From: an uncultured Clostridia bacterium
Lineage (GTDB): Bacteria; Bacillota; Clostridia; Christensenellales; UBA1242
Direction: 5' to 3'
NCBI GenBank assembly: GCA_947626155.1
Contig: CANQRC010000004.1
Span: forward strand, 1 to 45,658
DNA: 45,658 nt
Position numbers and translations under genes: made by a program. This document shows positions 36,086-43,730 of this stretch, in pieces; position 1 is the first letter of the stretch; each line of letters opens with the position of its first letter. The notes under the pieces were generated by a model that ran no database searches, had not been told where the DNA came from, and saw nothing but the letters and a program-made list of their open reading frames with translations.

Positions 36086-36115
36086 TTTATGAAATTTTTA
36101 AAATTTTATTGTCAA
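36086..36115 (-). promoter_or_regulatory. murC promoter
   Basis: TTGACA, 18 bases, CATAAA on the minus strand, 7 bases before the ATG. The -10 box is weak (4 of 6 matches). Confidence 0.5.
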
Positions 36116-36129
36116 ATGCTTAAAATGTT

Positions 36130-36157
36130 TTGTAAAAATTTTGCTTGATGCTATAAT
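36130..36157 (+). promoter_or_regulatory. Promoter of spoVG
   Basis: TTGTAA, 16 bases, TATAAT, followed by a short inverted repeat ACCTTGAAAAGGT. It looks like a sigma-A promoter; the sigma-H motif known upstream of Bacillus spoVG was not found. Confidence 0.65.
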
Positions 36158-36204
36158 GATATTGACCTTGAAAAGGTTAATTTAAAAAAGGAAGGTAAAA
36201 GAAC

Positions 36205-36474
36205 TTGAAAATTACGGACATTAGAGTTAGGATTGTAAACAACGGAAACGACAAACTCAAAGCAGTTGCATCAATCACAATTGATGACGAACTTGTGGTT
36301 CACGACATCAAAGTGATAAACGGCAAAGATGGTTACTTTCTTTCAATGCCAAGCAGAAAGACGACCGAAGGCGAGTTTAAAGACATTGTTCACCCAATCA
36401 AGACAGAAGTTAGAGAAATGTTGAAAGAAAAAATTCTTGCCGCATACGAAGAAGCACTCAAAACCCAAGAATAA
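36205..36474 (+). CDS. spoVG: SpoVG family regulator
   Basis: 89-residue protein of the SpoVG family, nucleic-acid-binding regulators first linked to asymmetric division and cortex formation. It opens MKITDIRVRIV, continues ASITIDDELVVHDIKVINGKDGYFLSMPSRK, and has a helical C-terminus. The start is TTG with AAGGAAGGT 8 bases upstream; no other start fits the family. It is a single gene with its own promoter and terminator, divergent from murC. Confidence 0.96.
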   Translation: MKITDIRVRIVNNGNDKLKAVASITIDDELVVHDIKVINGKDGYFLSMPSRKTTEGEFKDIVHPIKTEVREMLKEKILAAYEEALKTQE

Positions 36475-36478
36475 AGAT

Positions 36479-36505
36479 AAAACCGCTCGAAAGAGTGGTT
36501 TTTTA
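36479..36505 (+). terminator. Terminator of spoVG
   Basis: AAAACCGCTC-GAAA-GAGTGGTTTT (10 bp with one G-T pair), then T. Confidence 0.9.
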
Positions 36506-36539
36506 TTGTAAAAAAACAAAAATTTGCAAAAAATTATTA

Positions 36540-36568
36540 TTGACAACACAATAATTATGGGTTATAAT
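36540..36568 (+). promoter_or_regulatory. Consensus promoter of the nrnB-like gene
   Basis: TTGACA, exactly 17 bases, TATAAT: the perfect sigma-A consensus. Confidence 0.9.
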
Positions 36569-36587
36569 ACGCTTAGGAGATATGATT

Positions 36588-37607
36588 ATGAAGAAAGTTC
36601 TTTTATTTACACACGGAATTGATATTGACGGCTACGGTTGTGCAATTTTGGCAAAACTCGCTTTTGGCAATGATGTTGAGATACATTATGCCGACAATTT
36701 TGAACTTGACGAAAAATTTGCTCAGCGCGTTTATGGTGTTTCTGCCAAGCAAGTTTTGGAAGATACTGCCGACAAAAAACACCTTTTTGAAACTGCCAAG
36801 ACAAATTTGCAAGATTTTGAGAAAATTTACATAACTGACCACTGTTTAAGTTATCCACTTTGTCAGTTTGTGGATGAAGACAAAGAAACCGTTTCAAAAC
36901 TTCTTGTTTTAGACCACCATGAATCTCGCAAGGCCGAACAAGGAAAATTTGACTGGGTTAAAATTGTTGAAAATATAAGAGAAAACAATAAGGCTTGCGG
37001 GACAAATTTGTTTTATTTCCACCTGATAAATCAAGGAAAAATTTTCCCATCCTACGCAATTGCAAGATGGGCAAGGCTTACCACTCTTTGCGACACTTGG
37101 ACATGGAAAGGCTCTCCTTGTGAAGATGATTGCATTAAACTTGACATCTTGGGAAAAGCCCTTGGCAGAGAAAAATATGTTGAACATTTTACAGAAAAAC
37201 TGTTTAAAGAGATGTCAAAATCTCAGCCTTCTTTTGAGTTTTCGTCTGAAGAAAAGAATTTGATTGAAGAATATCAAGTTGCATATTCTAAAAAGCTGGA
37301 TGAATATGTGTCAAAAATAAAAATAGTTGACTTTGATGGAATGAAAGCCGGATTTGTGCATATAAAGGATTTGTTCAAAAATGATATTGCTGAAAAGGTC
37401 CGCTCCTTGCCTCTCGCACAAAAAGTTGACTTTTTGCTTATGCCTGTTGACGACAGAGAAAGTGTCTCTCTTCGCAACATAAACCCAAATTGTGACGTTT
37501 CAAAAATTGCGCAAGCACATGGCGGCGGCGGACACTTTGCAGCGGCAAGCATTCCAAAAGAAAATTTGAAAGGACTTGTTGACGACAAAAATCTTGGAGC
37601 CAATTAG
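36588..37607 (+). CDS. nrnB: DHH-family phosphoesterase, NrnB-like
   Basis: 339 residues from the ATG at 36588 (MKKVLLFTHGIDIDGYG), which has AGGAG at 8 bases; the ATG 6 bases earlier is too close to it. The gene resembles NrnB (YngD) of Bacillus, which degrades short RNAs or cyclic-nucleotide products. Motifs are LAKLAFGNDVEIHY, YITDHC, LVLDHHESRKA (the DHH motif), CDTWTWKG and the DHHA1 segment AHGGGGHFAAASI. The first metal motif reads THGIDIDGYG, one residue longer between His and the first Asp than the HxDxDG form I would expect for this family. It is followed closely by an unknown gene. Confidence 0.82.
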   Translation: MKKVLLFTHGIDIDGYGCAILAKLAFGNDVEIHYADNFELDEKFAQRVYGVSAKQVLEDTADKKHLFETAKTNLQDFEKIYITDHCLSYPLCQFVDEDKETVSKLLVLDHHESRKAEQGKFDWVKIVENIRENNKACGTNLFYFHLINQGKIFPSYAIARWARLTTLCDTWTWKGSPCEDDCIKLDILGKALGREKYVEHFTEKLFKEMSKSQPSFEFSSEEKNLIEEYQVAYSKKLDEYVSKIKIVDFDGMKAGFVHIKDLFKNDIAEKVRSLPLAQKVDFLLMPVDDRESVSLRNINPNCDVSKIAQAHGGGGHFAAASIPKENLKGLVDDKNLGAN

Positions 37608-37626
37608 TTTAGGAGATTTACAGTCT

Positions 37627-38250
37627 ATGGGAATTTTTGACATTTTTAAAAAGGGAATAAAACGCGCGCCAAGAGACTGGCAGTTTTACACAAAAACCTC
37701 ATCTGTGGATTTTCAAATGAAAACAAAAAGCCCTTATGAAACTTATGATGAAGAGGCTGAAAAACTTAGAATGTATGCGTTCTCAAATATGCTCTCTCAT
37801 GGCGGAAGACAGCAAGGCAAGGAAAGTTTTACTTGTGCAACCTCAAAAAAGTTGGTGCTTTATATCTATCATTTTGATGACGGAAGAAAAGATGATGCTG
37901 GCAGGTGGATTTCAAATTGGCTGATGGTGTTTTTAACGCCGGAAGAGGCAAAAAGATATACTCCAAAAGATTTTGCAGAAGAGATTTATGCCAAAAAGGC
38001 AAGTTTGGGGCTAACCTACCCAACCGGCTTTGATTTTGCAAACAAATTTTCCGTTGTTTGGGATGAAGAAAAGATTATGGAAAGCAACGACCCTCTGTTC
38101 TTAAAAAATCATAAAAAGGCACACGGCGGAAGTTTTGCAATTTCAAAGAAGACTTTTCAAAAACAAAACTTGGCTTGGCAAGCAAGCAAAAAAGAGGATG
38201 CAACTTTTCTTACAACAACTTACATTCCAGAAAAGCCAAAGAACAAATAA
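37627..38250 (+). CDS. Hypothetical protein (207 aa)
   Basis: Not recognised. The preferred start is the ATG at 37627 (MGIFDIFKKGIKRAPRD), with AGGAG 11 bases upstream; the ORF-track start lies inside the nrnB-like gene. The product is soluble, with an amphipathic start, a mixed central region (KKLVLYIYHFDDGRK, NWLMVFLTPEEA) and a basic C-terminus. It begins 19 bases after the nrnB-like stop, so the two are probably one transcript. A terminator overlaps its stop. The function is unknown. Confidence 0.72.
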   Translation: MGIFDIFKKGIKRAPRDWQFYTKTSSVDFQMKTKSPYETYDEEAEKLRMYAFSNMLSHGGRQQGKESFTCATSKKLVLYIYHFDDGRKDDAGRWISNWLMVFLTPEEAKRYTPKDFAEEIYAKKASLGLTYPTGFDFANKFSVVWDEEKIMESNDPLFLKNHKKAHGGSFAISKKTFQKQNLAWQASKKEDATFLTTTYIPEKPKNK

Positions 38251-38277
38251 AAAAGATGCAGTTTTTGCATCTTTTTT
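38249..38277 (+). terminator. Bidirectional terminator between the 207-aa gene and ypeB
   Basis: AAAAAAGATGCA pairs with TGCATCTTTTTT across a 5-base loop, between two convergent genes whose stop codons touch it. Confidence 0.9.
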
Positions 38278-39729
38278 TTACATAAGTTTTGAACTGTCTT
38301 GCGTTTCCACGACCTTTAAGATATTTTCTTCCGTTCCGTCTTGCGCATTGAAATATATGTAATATGTTGCGCCGTCTCTTTCACAGACATATTCAAAGCA
38401 AAGCACTTGCCTGTTGTAGTCAAGAGGTGCAAGCACAAGCCTGCTGCCCTTTATCTCAAAAGAGTTGTCAATGCTTGATTTCAACTGTTCGCCGTCAAAT
38501 TTTGGCGTGGCAAGACTTCTGTTTGTGTGATTTGTAAAGTAGGCAATTGCGTCATAGCCAATCACAACTCCCTTTTCCATGTCAACTTTCACTTTTACAA
38601 GGTCAGGATACAACACAACCCCGTTTTGTGTTGGGGTGATGTTGAAAAATGCTTGCGAATTCAACATTTCGTGCCAAACAACGGCTGGCTTTTCAATCCC
38701 ATTTTCCTTTGCAAAGTCAAGCGCAATTTTTTCGGCCTGGTCAAGTTCAATGTTTTTCTCGTCACTGTCCACATTTCCGCTGATAGTCAAAATGTTTCCG
38801 CCAATTTTTGTAACTTGAACATAAAGCCTCTTTTGGTCGGAATTTTTTATTGAAAAATTGTAGGTATCAAACTTGCCCTCGGTCTGCCCCTCAAAATTTA
38901 TTGAAGAGAGGTTTTTAAAAGTCTTGTCAACTTTTTGATAGGCCTCGTCTTTGGACACTTCGCTCCCTTTAAGCCCAACAATTTTTTGATTGACCACACT
39001 GTCCGAAAATGGTCCGTCATAAATCATGGACGGATAATCAGTGTCTGTGGTCTTAATTCCAGAGAAGTTTAGCGTGAAGTCGTCAATTTCGCCGTTCGCG
39101 CGCGAAGAGGCCTCAACAATGCTATAACCCATAATGATTTTTTCAGACATTTGATTTAAATATTGTTTCATTTCGGTCAGGGATTGGTGCATTTCTTTCA
39201 GGGTTGAGATGTCGCCCTCAGTAAGCGCGCCGCCCTTTGCAAGTTTCTCCTCCAAAACTTGTGTGTAGCCCGACATTTGATTGATAAATCTCACGCTTTG
39301 CACAATGTTGTCATTCGAAAGCGGAAGCGCGGCAATATTGGCCTGCATATCCTTTGAGGCGTCCGCAATTTCGCCAAGCATTTTTGCCTGATAATTTTCA
39401 CTGCTCGACGCAAGAAGTTTGCTGATTTTCATGTCCGCGTTGTTAACATTGTCCACAAGTTCATAATAGTTTCTTTTATAAACACTGTCAAGTTGAAGGG
39501 AATATTCGTTTGCCTGCGCCTGCGTCACCCCATAAGCAATCCCAAGCCCAAGAGTGGTTGCGCCCAAAATTCCTGTGGAAATTGCAAGCCCAATCACGGC
39601 GGCTCTCATGCCTTTTTTGCCACTTTTTTCATGTTTTTGCTGATTTTTTTGCATTTTTTGCTCATTTTTAGCATAATTTTTTGAGTTTTTTTGATTTTGT
39701 TCATTATTTTTCATTTCTTTATTTTCCAT
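38278..39729 (-). CDS. ypeB: Germination protein YpeB
   Basis: Partner of the cortex lytic enzyme SleB; it protects and places SleB in the spore. The 483 residues have an unusually long, Lys/Asn/Gln-rich cytoplasmic N-terminus (about 40 residues), one membrane segment (AAVIGLAISTGILGATTLGL) and a long outer part with the family's typical helical N-terminal region and PepSY-like C-terminal repeats (AEKIALDFAKENGI, VKVDMEKGVVIGYDAIAY). The ATG has GAGGTG upstream. It lies 10 bases after sleB, the classic sleB-ypeB pair. Confidence 0.93.
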   Translation of the reverse strand: MENKEMKNNEQNQKNSKNYAKNEQKMQKNQQKHEKSGKKGMRAAVIGLAISTGILGATTLGLGIAYGVTQAQANEYSLQLDSVYKRNYYELVDNVNNADMKISKLLASSSENYQAKMLGEIADASKDMQANIAALPLSNDNIVQSVRFINQMSGYTQVLEEKLAKGGALTEGDISTLKEMHQSLTEMKQYLNQMSEKIIMGYSIVEASSRANGEIDDFTLNFSGIKTTDTDYPSMIYDGPFSDSVVNQKIVGLKGSEVSKDEAYQKVDKTFKNLSSINFEGQTEGKFDTYNFSIKNSDQKRLYVQVTKIGGNILTISGNVDSDEKNIELDQAEKIALDFAKENGIEKPAVVWHEMLNSQAFFNITPTQNGVVLYPDLVKVKVDMEKGVVIGYDAIAYFTNHTNRSLATPKFDGEQLKSSIDNSFEIKGSRLVLAPLDYNRQVLCFEYVCERDGATYYIYFNAQDGTEENILKVVETQDSSKLM

Positions 39730-39739
39730 AACTCACCTC

Positions 39740-40414
39740 TTAAATTGCAAACACATGATGCCCAATTGTGACAACAGTTTTCTTATTGTAAATCCACTTG
39801 TTTGTTGCAGTGCCGGCGTTGTAATAGTAAAGGCAGCCATAAGTTGGGTCCCAGCCGTTCAGAGCATCACGCGCCGCATTTATTGCAGTTTGATTTGGTG
39901 TCAAATTTATCTGCCCGTCATTGACGCAGGTGAACGCCCAAGGCTGATAGATCACACCAGCAATTGTGTTTGGAAAATCTGGGCTTTTCACCCTGTTCAA
40001 TATGACCGCTGCAACCGCCACTTGCCCCGTGTAACTTTCCCCTCGCGCCTCAGCATAAACGCAGTGCGCAAGCAGGTTTAGGTCGTTGCTTGATGTTGTG
40101 CTGTTGTCAGATCCAGAAAGCGACATTCCAAGCGCCTTTGCAGTTTTTGGTCCAACAATCCCGTCAACCGCAAGCCCGTTCTTTTGCTGGAAATATCTCA
40201 CCGCTTTTCTTGTAAGATTTCCATAAATTCCGTCAACCGTGCCGGTGTAGTAGCCCCACCTTTTAAGTTTTGTCTGCACGGTTCTGGTTTGACTTGTCGT
40301 CAAGGCCTCCGCCACCTCAACATTTATGTAGTTCAGTGCAAGAACGCTCGTTCCTGCCACACCCATAAATGCGAACGCGAATGCAAAAATAAGTGAAACA
40401 ATTTTTTTCTTCAT
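39740..40414 (-). CDS. sleB: Spore cortex-lytic enzyme SleB
   Basis: Lytic transglycosylase that breaks down spore cortex peptidoglycan at germination. 224 residues from the ATG at 40414 (MKKKIVSLIFAFAFAF), with CGGAGG at 7 bases. A signal peptide is followed by a peptidoglycan-binding domain (VQTKLKRWGYYTGTVDGIYG, AVDGIVGPKTAKALG) and the SleB catalytic domain with YAEARGESYTGQVAVAAV, which contains the catalytic Glu, then VILNRVKSPDFPNTI and GWDPTYGCLYYYN. Operon with ypeB downstream and spoIIR upstream. Confidence 0.96.
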   Translation of the reverse strand: MKKKIVSLIFAFAFAFMGVAGTSVLALNYINVEVAEALTTSQTRTVQTKLKRWGYYTGTVDGIYGNLTRKAVRYFQQKNGLAVDGIVGPKTAKALGMSLSGSDNSTTSSNDLNLLAHCVYAEARGESYTGQVAVAAVILNRVKSPDFPNTIAGVIYQPWAFTCVNDGQINLTPNQTAINAARDALNGWDPTYGCLYYYNAGTATNKWIYNKKTVVTIGHHVFAI

Positions 40415-40443
40415 TCTTTTCCTCCGTTTTTTGATAAATAAAA

Positions 40444-40968
40444 TCAAATTACATTAGATAGAATATCCCAAATTCGTGATTTATACTCAAAACTTTGAAA
40501 ATTTTTTGTGGAAGTGAAGCAAACGGATGGAAAAACCACGCACCACCAATTGTCACCACCGCCCCTGCCAAGTTGAATTTTCAAACTGTCATAAACGCCC
40601 TCTTCAAAAACGTTTTCGCCATAAACGCGCGCGGGCATTTCCTCTTTCGTCAAAGTTATCTTCGCCCCATAGCCAACTTTTTTGTCTTTAAGCGCAAGAG
40701 AAACAACCTCTTCCACTTTTTCAATGTTCGCGCCAAGAAAATTTTTCACTTCGCCTCCGTCAGAAAAGTTTTCAAGTTCCTTTTCAAGATAGGTGACCAC
40801 AACATCCTTGACGAAGTATTTCACTTCCTCGTCATATGCCGAATTTGAGTTTGCCACAACATGAATTCTAACAACTTCCTCTTCTTGCGTTTTTGGCTTT
40901 TGTCCGCCAAACAAAACCACCGCCAAAACAATCAATCCAACTCCAAAAAATGAAATTACATATTTCAT
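40444..40968 (-). CDS. spoIIR: Stage II sporulation protein R
   Basis: Forespore signal protein that crosses the septum and triggers processing of pro-sigma-E in the mother cell. The preferred start is the ATG at 40968 (MKYVISFFGVGLIVLAVVLF), with GGAGAGG upstream, giving 174 residues; the ORF-track start is 67 codons earlier and lacks support. After the membrane or signal segment come VRIHVVANSNSAYDEEVKYF and DNWWCVVFPSVCF, the family hallmarks. In Bacillus the gene is sigma-F dependent; no such promoter could be named here. It is the first gene before sleB-ypeB, 29 bases apart. Confidence 0.92.
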   Translation of the reverse strand: MKYVISFFGVGLIVLAVVLFGGQKPKTQEEEVVRIHVVANSNSAYDEEVKYFVKDVVVTYLEKELENFSDGGEVKNFLGANIEKVEEVVSLALKDKKVGYGAKITLTKEEMPARVYGENVFEEGVYDSLKIQLGRGGGDNWWCVVFPSVCFTSTKNFQSFEYKSRIWDILSNVI

Positions 40969-41002
40969 AACAACCTCTCCTGCAAACATTTTTGACAGGA
41001 AA

Positions 41003-41046
41003 ATAATAAAAAAACTCAAAAATTTGGCATTTTTTTGAGTTTTTTT
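41003..41046 (-). terminator. Terminator after the SPOCS/LysM gene
   Basis: A 15-bp AT-rich stem (AAAAAAACTCAAAAA with TTTTTGAGTTTTTTT) and T-rich end on the minus strand, between the SPOCS gene and spoIIR. It separates spoIIR-sleB-ypeB from the gene upstream. Confidence 0.8.
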
Positions 41047-41074
41047 TGAAAAAATAGGGGTTTTTAAGAAGATT

Positions 41075-42586
41075 TTAGTATTTTTGATAAAACACAACAA
41101 TGTTTTCATCTTGTGCAAGCGGAAACGCAACTTCTGGATTTTGAAGCGTGATAACCTCTTCTCTGACATTCACCGTCTTTGCAATATCCCAAGCACTTTG
41201 GCCGCTCTTAGCAAACACAAGCTCAATGGCACATTCCCTCTCTGGCAACTGACCGCCTTGCTCAACATTTGAAATCACTGCGCCATATTCGTCACAGTCG
41301 CACTGCGCCCTAACTTTCACTTTTGCGTCAAAGAAGAATTCTCTTCCTTTCTTAACCGCAACATCCACATCCGTCAAAATTGCTCCCACGCAAACTCTTG
41401 CGCTATCCTCACACTGAGTTTTGTCAGAGATGACAAAAGGCACAACAATTTCCACGCTATTCAAAGAATTGGTCTCGTCATTAAGATAGATCACATTCGT
41501 TTTGGTCACACCCTCAACAAAAATTTCGCCGTCTTTAATATAAGAATTTGTCACATTCAAATTCGAGCCGCCAACAAACATAATTTTGTCAACTCTTGGC
41601 TGATTTTCATCCAAGGTCAGCGAGCCGTCAATCTTGCTTTCAAAAGCCTCGCCCTGGCACTGCCTGGTCATGTCAAAAGAGGAAGTTGTCAGTTGCAAAT
41701 CACAGTCCGTGCTATAAACATCCACTGCCACAACCACATTTTTTTGCGCATAAGCAGTCACAAGCACCTCAACTGGAACAGAAACTTTTACATTTACGCC
41801 TTTTTCGGTGTTTTCAACTTCGCATTTGACCGAGCTTCTTTTTATGCAAGCGGTCGCCTCGCAAACGCTTTCCCTTGTCACGCCTTCAAGTTCAACCTCT
41901 TCCTTAAAGTTTTCTGTCACATAAGAAGTCTCAAAGCGGTCATTTTCAGTGAGGTACAAAAGCTTTGTTATCACCTCGCCTGTCACCGAAACAAAATTCA
42001 CGCCGCTTTCAACGTCCCTCACGCTGACCTGGCTGTCGCTTGCCACAACTTTTCTAACCGGCTCTTTGATTGAGAAGTCGCTTGTGACAACAAAAGTCTC
42101 TTTTGCCTGGCCAAGCAAAGTGTTCACCAAAAGTTCGTCCTCTTTGACGCACATATTTTCGTCGCCCGTGGTGATGTTTGAAACTTCTCTGCTTCCAACC
42201 AGCACGCAAGACTGCTCGCAAGTGCAATTAAGTTTGATGTTTGAACTTGTGATGTTCTCAACAGAATAATCCTCAACGTCAACTTTTATAAACGCCTTGT
42301 CGCCAACCTGAATTTCTCCACTTTCAAACTTAGAAGAAAATGGACAAGCCGAATTGATTGTGCCAATTTCGCCATCAACCGTGAGATAAATCAGGCAGAC
42401 ATCCAAACAGCCCGTGTAATTTATCACGCCATTAAGCACCTCAACATTTTCTGGCTCGGCGCTGTGGCAAACGGACAAAATTTTGTCAATTTCCACATTC
42501 GTCTCTAGGTTGCATTCCACATTAAAAGTGCTTTTTTCCAATCGTATTTTTTTGCTGACATCAAATTTGTTTGTTTCAAAAGCCAT
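41075..42586 (-). CDS. SPOCS (DUF3794) and LysM domain protein
   Basis: 503 residues from the ATG at 42586 (MAFETNKFDVSKKIRLEK), with GGAGG at 5 bases. Three SPOCS/DUF3794-type beta-rich segments are visible (about 30-140, 170-290 and 320-430), followed by a C-terminal LysM (FAKSGQSAWDIAKTVNVREE, then PLAQDENIVVFYQK). SPOCS domains occur in spore coat and morphogenesis proteins (SpoVID, CotE-associated types) in Clostridia, and LysM binds peptidoglycan, so a spore-envelope role is likely. It has many Cys, including pairs in CTCEQSC and CDCDE. It is the gene upstream of spoIIR, with a terminator between. Confidence 0.88.
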   Translation of the reverse strand: MAFETNKFDVSKKIRLEKSTFNVECNLETNVEIDKILSVCHSAEPENVEVLNGVINYTGCLDVCLIYLTVDGEIGTINSACPFSSKFESGEIQVGDKAFIKVDVEDYSVENITSSNIKLNCTCEQSCVLVGSREVSNITTGDENMCVKEDELLVNTLLGQAKETFVVTSDFSIKEPVRKVVASDSQVSVRDVESGVNFVSVTGEVITKLLYLTENDRFETSYVTENFKEEVELEGVTRESVCEATACIKRSSVKCEVENTEKGVNVKVSVPVEVLVTAYAQKNVVVAVDVYSTDCDLQLTTSSFDMTRQCQGEAFESKIDGSLTLDENQPRVDKIMFVGGSNLNVTNSYIKDGEIFVEGVTKTNVIYLNDETNSLNSVEIVVPFVISDKTQCEDSARVCVGAILTDVDVAVKKGREFFFDAKVKVRAQCDCDEYGAVISNVEQGGQLPERECAIELVFAKSGQSAWDIAKTVNVREEVITLQNPEVAFPLAQDENIVVFYQKY

Positions 42587-42698
42587 AAACCCCTCCAAAT
42601 TTTCTACTCATGATATAATACTTGCCCAACACAAAAGTTAGAACAAAAATTTGAATAAAGTTTAAAATGTTTGTCAAAAATTGGCATAAGGAGAGATT

Positions 42699-42929
42699 AT
42701 GAGAAAAATAAATTATGGACTTGAAGATATCAAGTTGAAAATAAAGAACCTAAAAGGGCAAAACATTCAAATGAGCATAAATAGGGGCAGAAAAAAGATT
42801 GAGTTTGTCACCGCAACAATAAAAGATGTTTATCCAAGCGTGTTTACAATAAAGACGCCCGACGAGAAACTTCAAACCTTTTCCTATTTTGACGTCCTCT
42901 GCGGAAACGTTGTCTTTTCGGATGAATAA
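42699..42929 (+). CDS. veg: Veg family protein
   Basis: 76 residues. The sequence LKGQNIQMSINRGRKKIEF, then VYPSVFTIKTPDEKLQTFSYFDVLCG, matches Veg (DUF1021), a small abundant protein that in Bacillus stimulates biofilm formation and affects spore germination. The ATG has AAGGAGAG at proper spacing. It is divergent from the SPOCS gene and convergent with the next small gene. The Veg family is usually near the sspF or ispE region in Bacillus. Confidence 0.9.
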   Translation: MRKINYGLEDIKLKIKNLKGQNIQMSINRGRKKIEFVTATIKDVYPSVFTIKTPDEKLQTFSYFDVLCGNVVFSDE

Positions 42930-42931
42930 GC

Positions 42932-43159
42932 TTAAAAATTTTTCGTTTGGCTAATAAATCTCAAAACAAAATCAATAACCTTTTTATCGTGTTCAACAGA
43001 ATTTTTCGTCAAAGTGGAGATTATGGAAAAATATAAATTCTTTTGTTTTTCAGATAAAGAATTTAACAGTTCGTTTTCCTTTTTTATTAAATCTTCTCGC
43101 TTTTCTCCATATTTTTCTATGGAATATTCATTATAGATTATATCTATTAAACTATTCAT
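42932..43159 (-). CDS. Small helical protein (75 aa) divergent from a regulator
   Basis: Not recognised. The ATG at 43159 (MNSLIDIIYNEYSIEKYG) has GAGGTG 8 bases upstream; a GTG start three codons earlier is possible. The product is charged and helical (EDLIKKENELLNSLSEKQKN), with no signal peptide or membrane segment. It ends 2 bases from the veg stop. It has its own promoter (TTGACT, 18 bases, TATAAT) in the intergenic region shared with the tandem-HTH gene, so that regulator may control it. Small genes paired with such regulators are common in mobile-element-derived modules, but nothing here proves that. Confidence 0.65.
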   Translation of the reverse strand: MNSLIDIIYNEYSIEKYGEKREDLIKKENELLNSLSEKQKNLYFSIISTLTKNSVEHDKKVIDFVLRFISQTKNF

Positions 43160-43177
43160 ATACTTCACCTCAACTTA

Positions 43178-43258
43178 ATTATATACTTGTGTTACTCTTA
43201 AAGTCAACAAAAAAGTTAAGAAAAACACTAAAATTGCTCTTAGGAGAATACTTGTGTT
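43178..43258. promoter_or_regulatory. Divergent promoter region with an 11-bp direct repeat
   Basis: The minus-strand promoter is TTGACT (43202-43207), 18 bases, TATAAT (43178-43183). ATACTTGTGTT occurs exactly at 43183-43193, next to that -10 box, and at 43248-43258, over the start codon of the tandem-HTH gene. The repeat copies are candidate operators for that regulator. Confidence 0.5.
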
Positions 43259-43673
43259 TGACTTATTTTTAGAAGGTTTAAAAGAAAAAGGTAAAAGCAT
43301 ATCAGATTTAGAAAAAGATGGAGTTTTGAATAAAAACATTTTTTATGGCTTTAAAAAGTATTGCCCTTCTTTGTTAAATGCAATCAAGGTGGCAAACTAT
43401 CTTGGCTTATCTTTGGACTATATTTTGGAAAGGACTTCTGAAAATAAATTTAAAGAATACTCTTTAGACCAAATCGGGGTTTATGCCAAAATACAAGATA
43501 TAATGGATTCACAAAACCTCACACCCTATAAAGTGAGCAAAGCACTAAACATTGCCCAATCTAATTTTACAGATTGGAAAAGAGGCGCGCAGCCAAAACT
43601 ATCAACGCTTATCTCAATAGTCGATTTTCTACATTGTGATTTAGATGATGTCTTGATTCTTAAAAACAAATAA
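43254..43673 (+). CDS. Tandem XRE-type HTH regulator (139 aa)
   Basis: The start is GTG at 43254, 7 bases after AGGAG. Two helix-turn-helix domains are seen: the first (about 8-62) carries KSISDLEKDGVLNKNIFYGF and SLLNAIKVANYLGLSLDYIL; the second (about 80-136) carries LTPYKVSKALNIAQSNFTDW and LSTLISIVDFLHCDLDDVL, each followed by the helices typical of XRE/Cro repressors. Such proteins usually bind palindromes or direct repeats near their own promoters. It is divergent from the 75-residue gene, and one copy of an 11-bp repeat covers its start. A terminator follows. The module resembles a phage- or element-derived regulator. Confidence 0.8.
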   Translation: MFDLFLEGLKEKGKSISDLEKDGVLNKNIFYGFKKYCPSLLNAIKVANYLGLSLDYILERTSENKFKEYSLDQIGVYAKIQDIMDSQNLTPYKVSKALNIAQSNFTDWKRGAQPKLSTLISIVDFLHCDLDDVLILKNK

Positions 43674-43699
43674 AAATAAGAGGTTGACCTCTTATTTTT
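43672..43699 (+). terminator. Terminator of the tandem-HTH gene
   Basis: AAAAATAAGAGG-TTGA-CCTCTTATTTTT, directly after the stop codon. Confidence 0.85.
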
Positions 43700-43730
43700 T
43701 CATAAATTACTCTTTTCGTCCAACATTGCA

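Noticed and set aside
36121-36204. A sigma-H promoter for spoVG
   Set aside because: The known sigma-H motif was not found; a sigma-A-type TTGTAA/TATAAT pair explains the region better.
40969-41169. A 241-aa SpoIIR with extra N-terminus
   Set aside because: The extension overlaps the SPOCS gene and a terminator; the inner ATG has a good ribosome binding site and starts the expected membrane segment.
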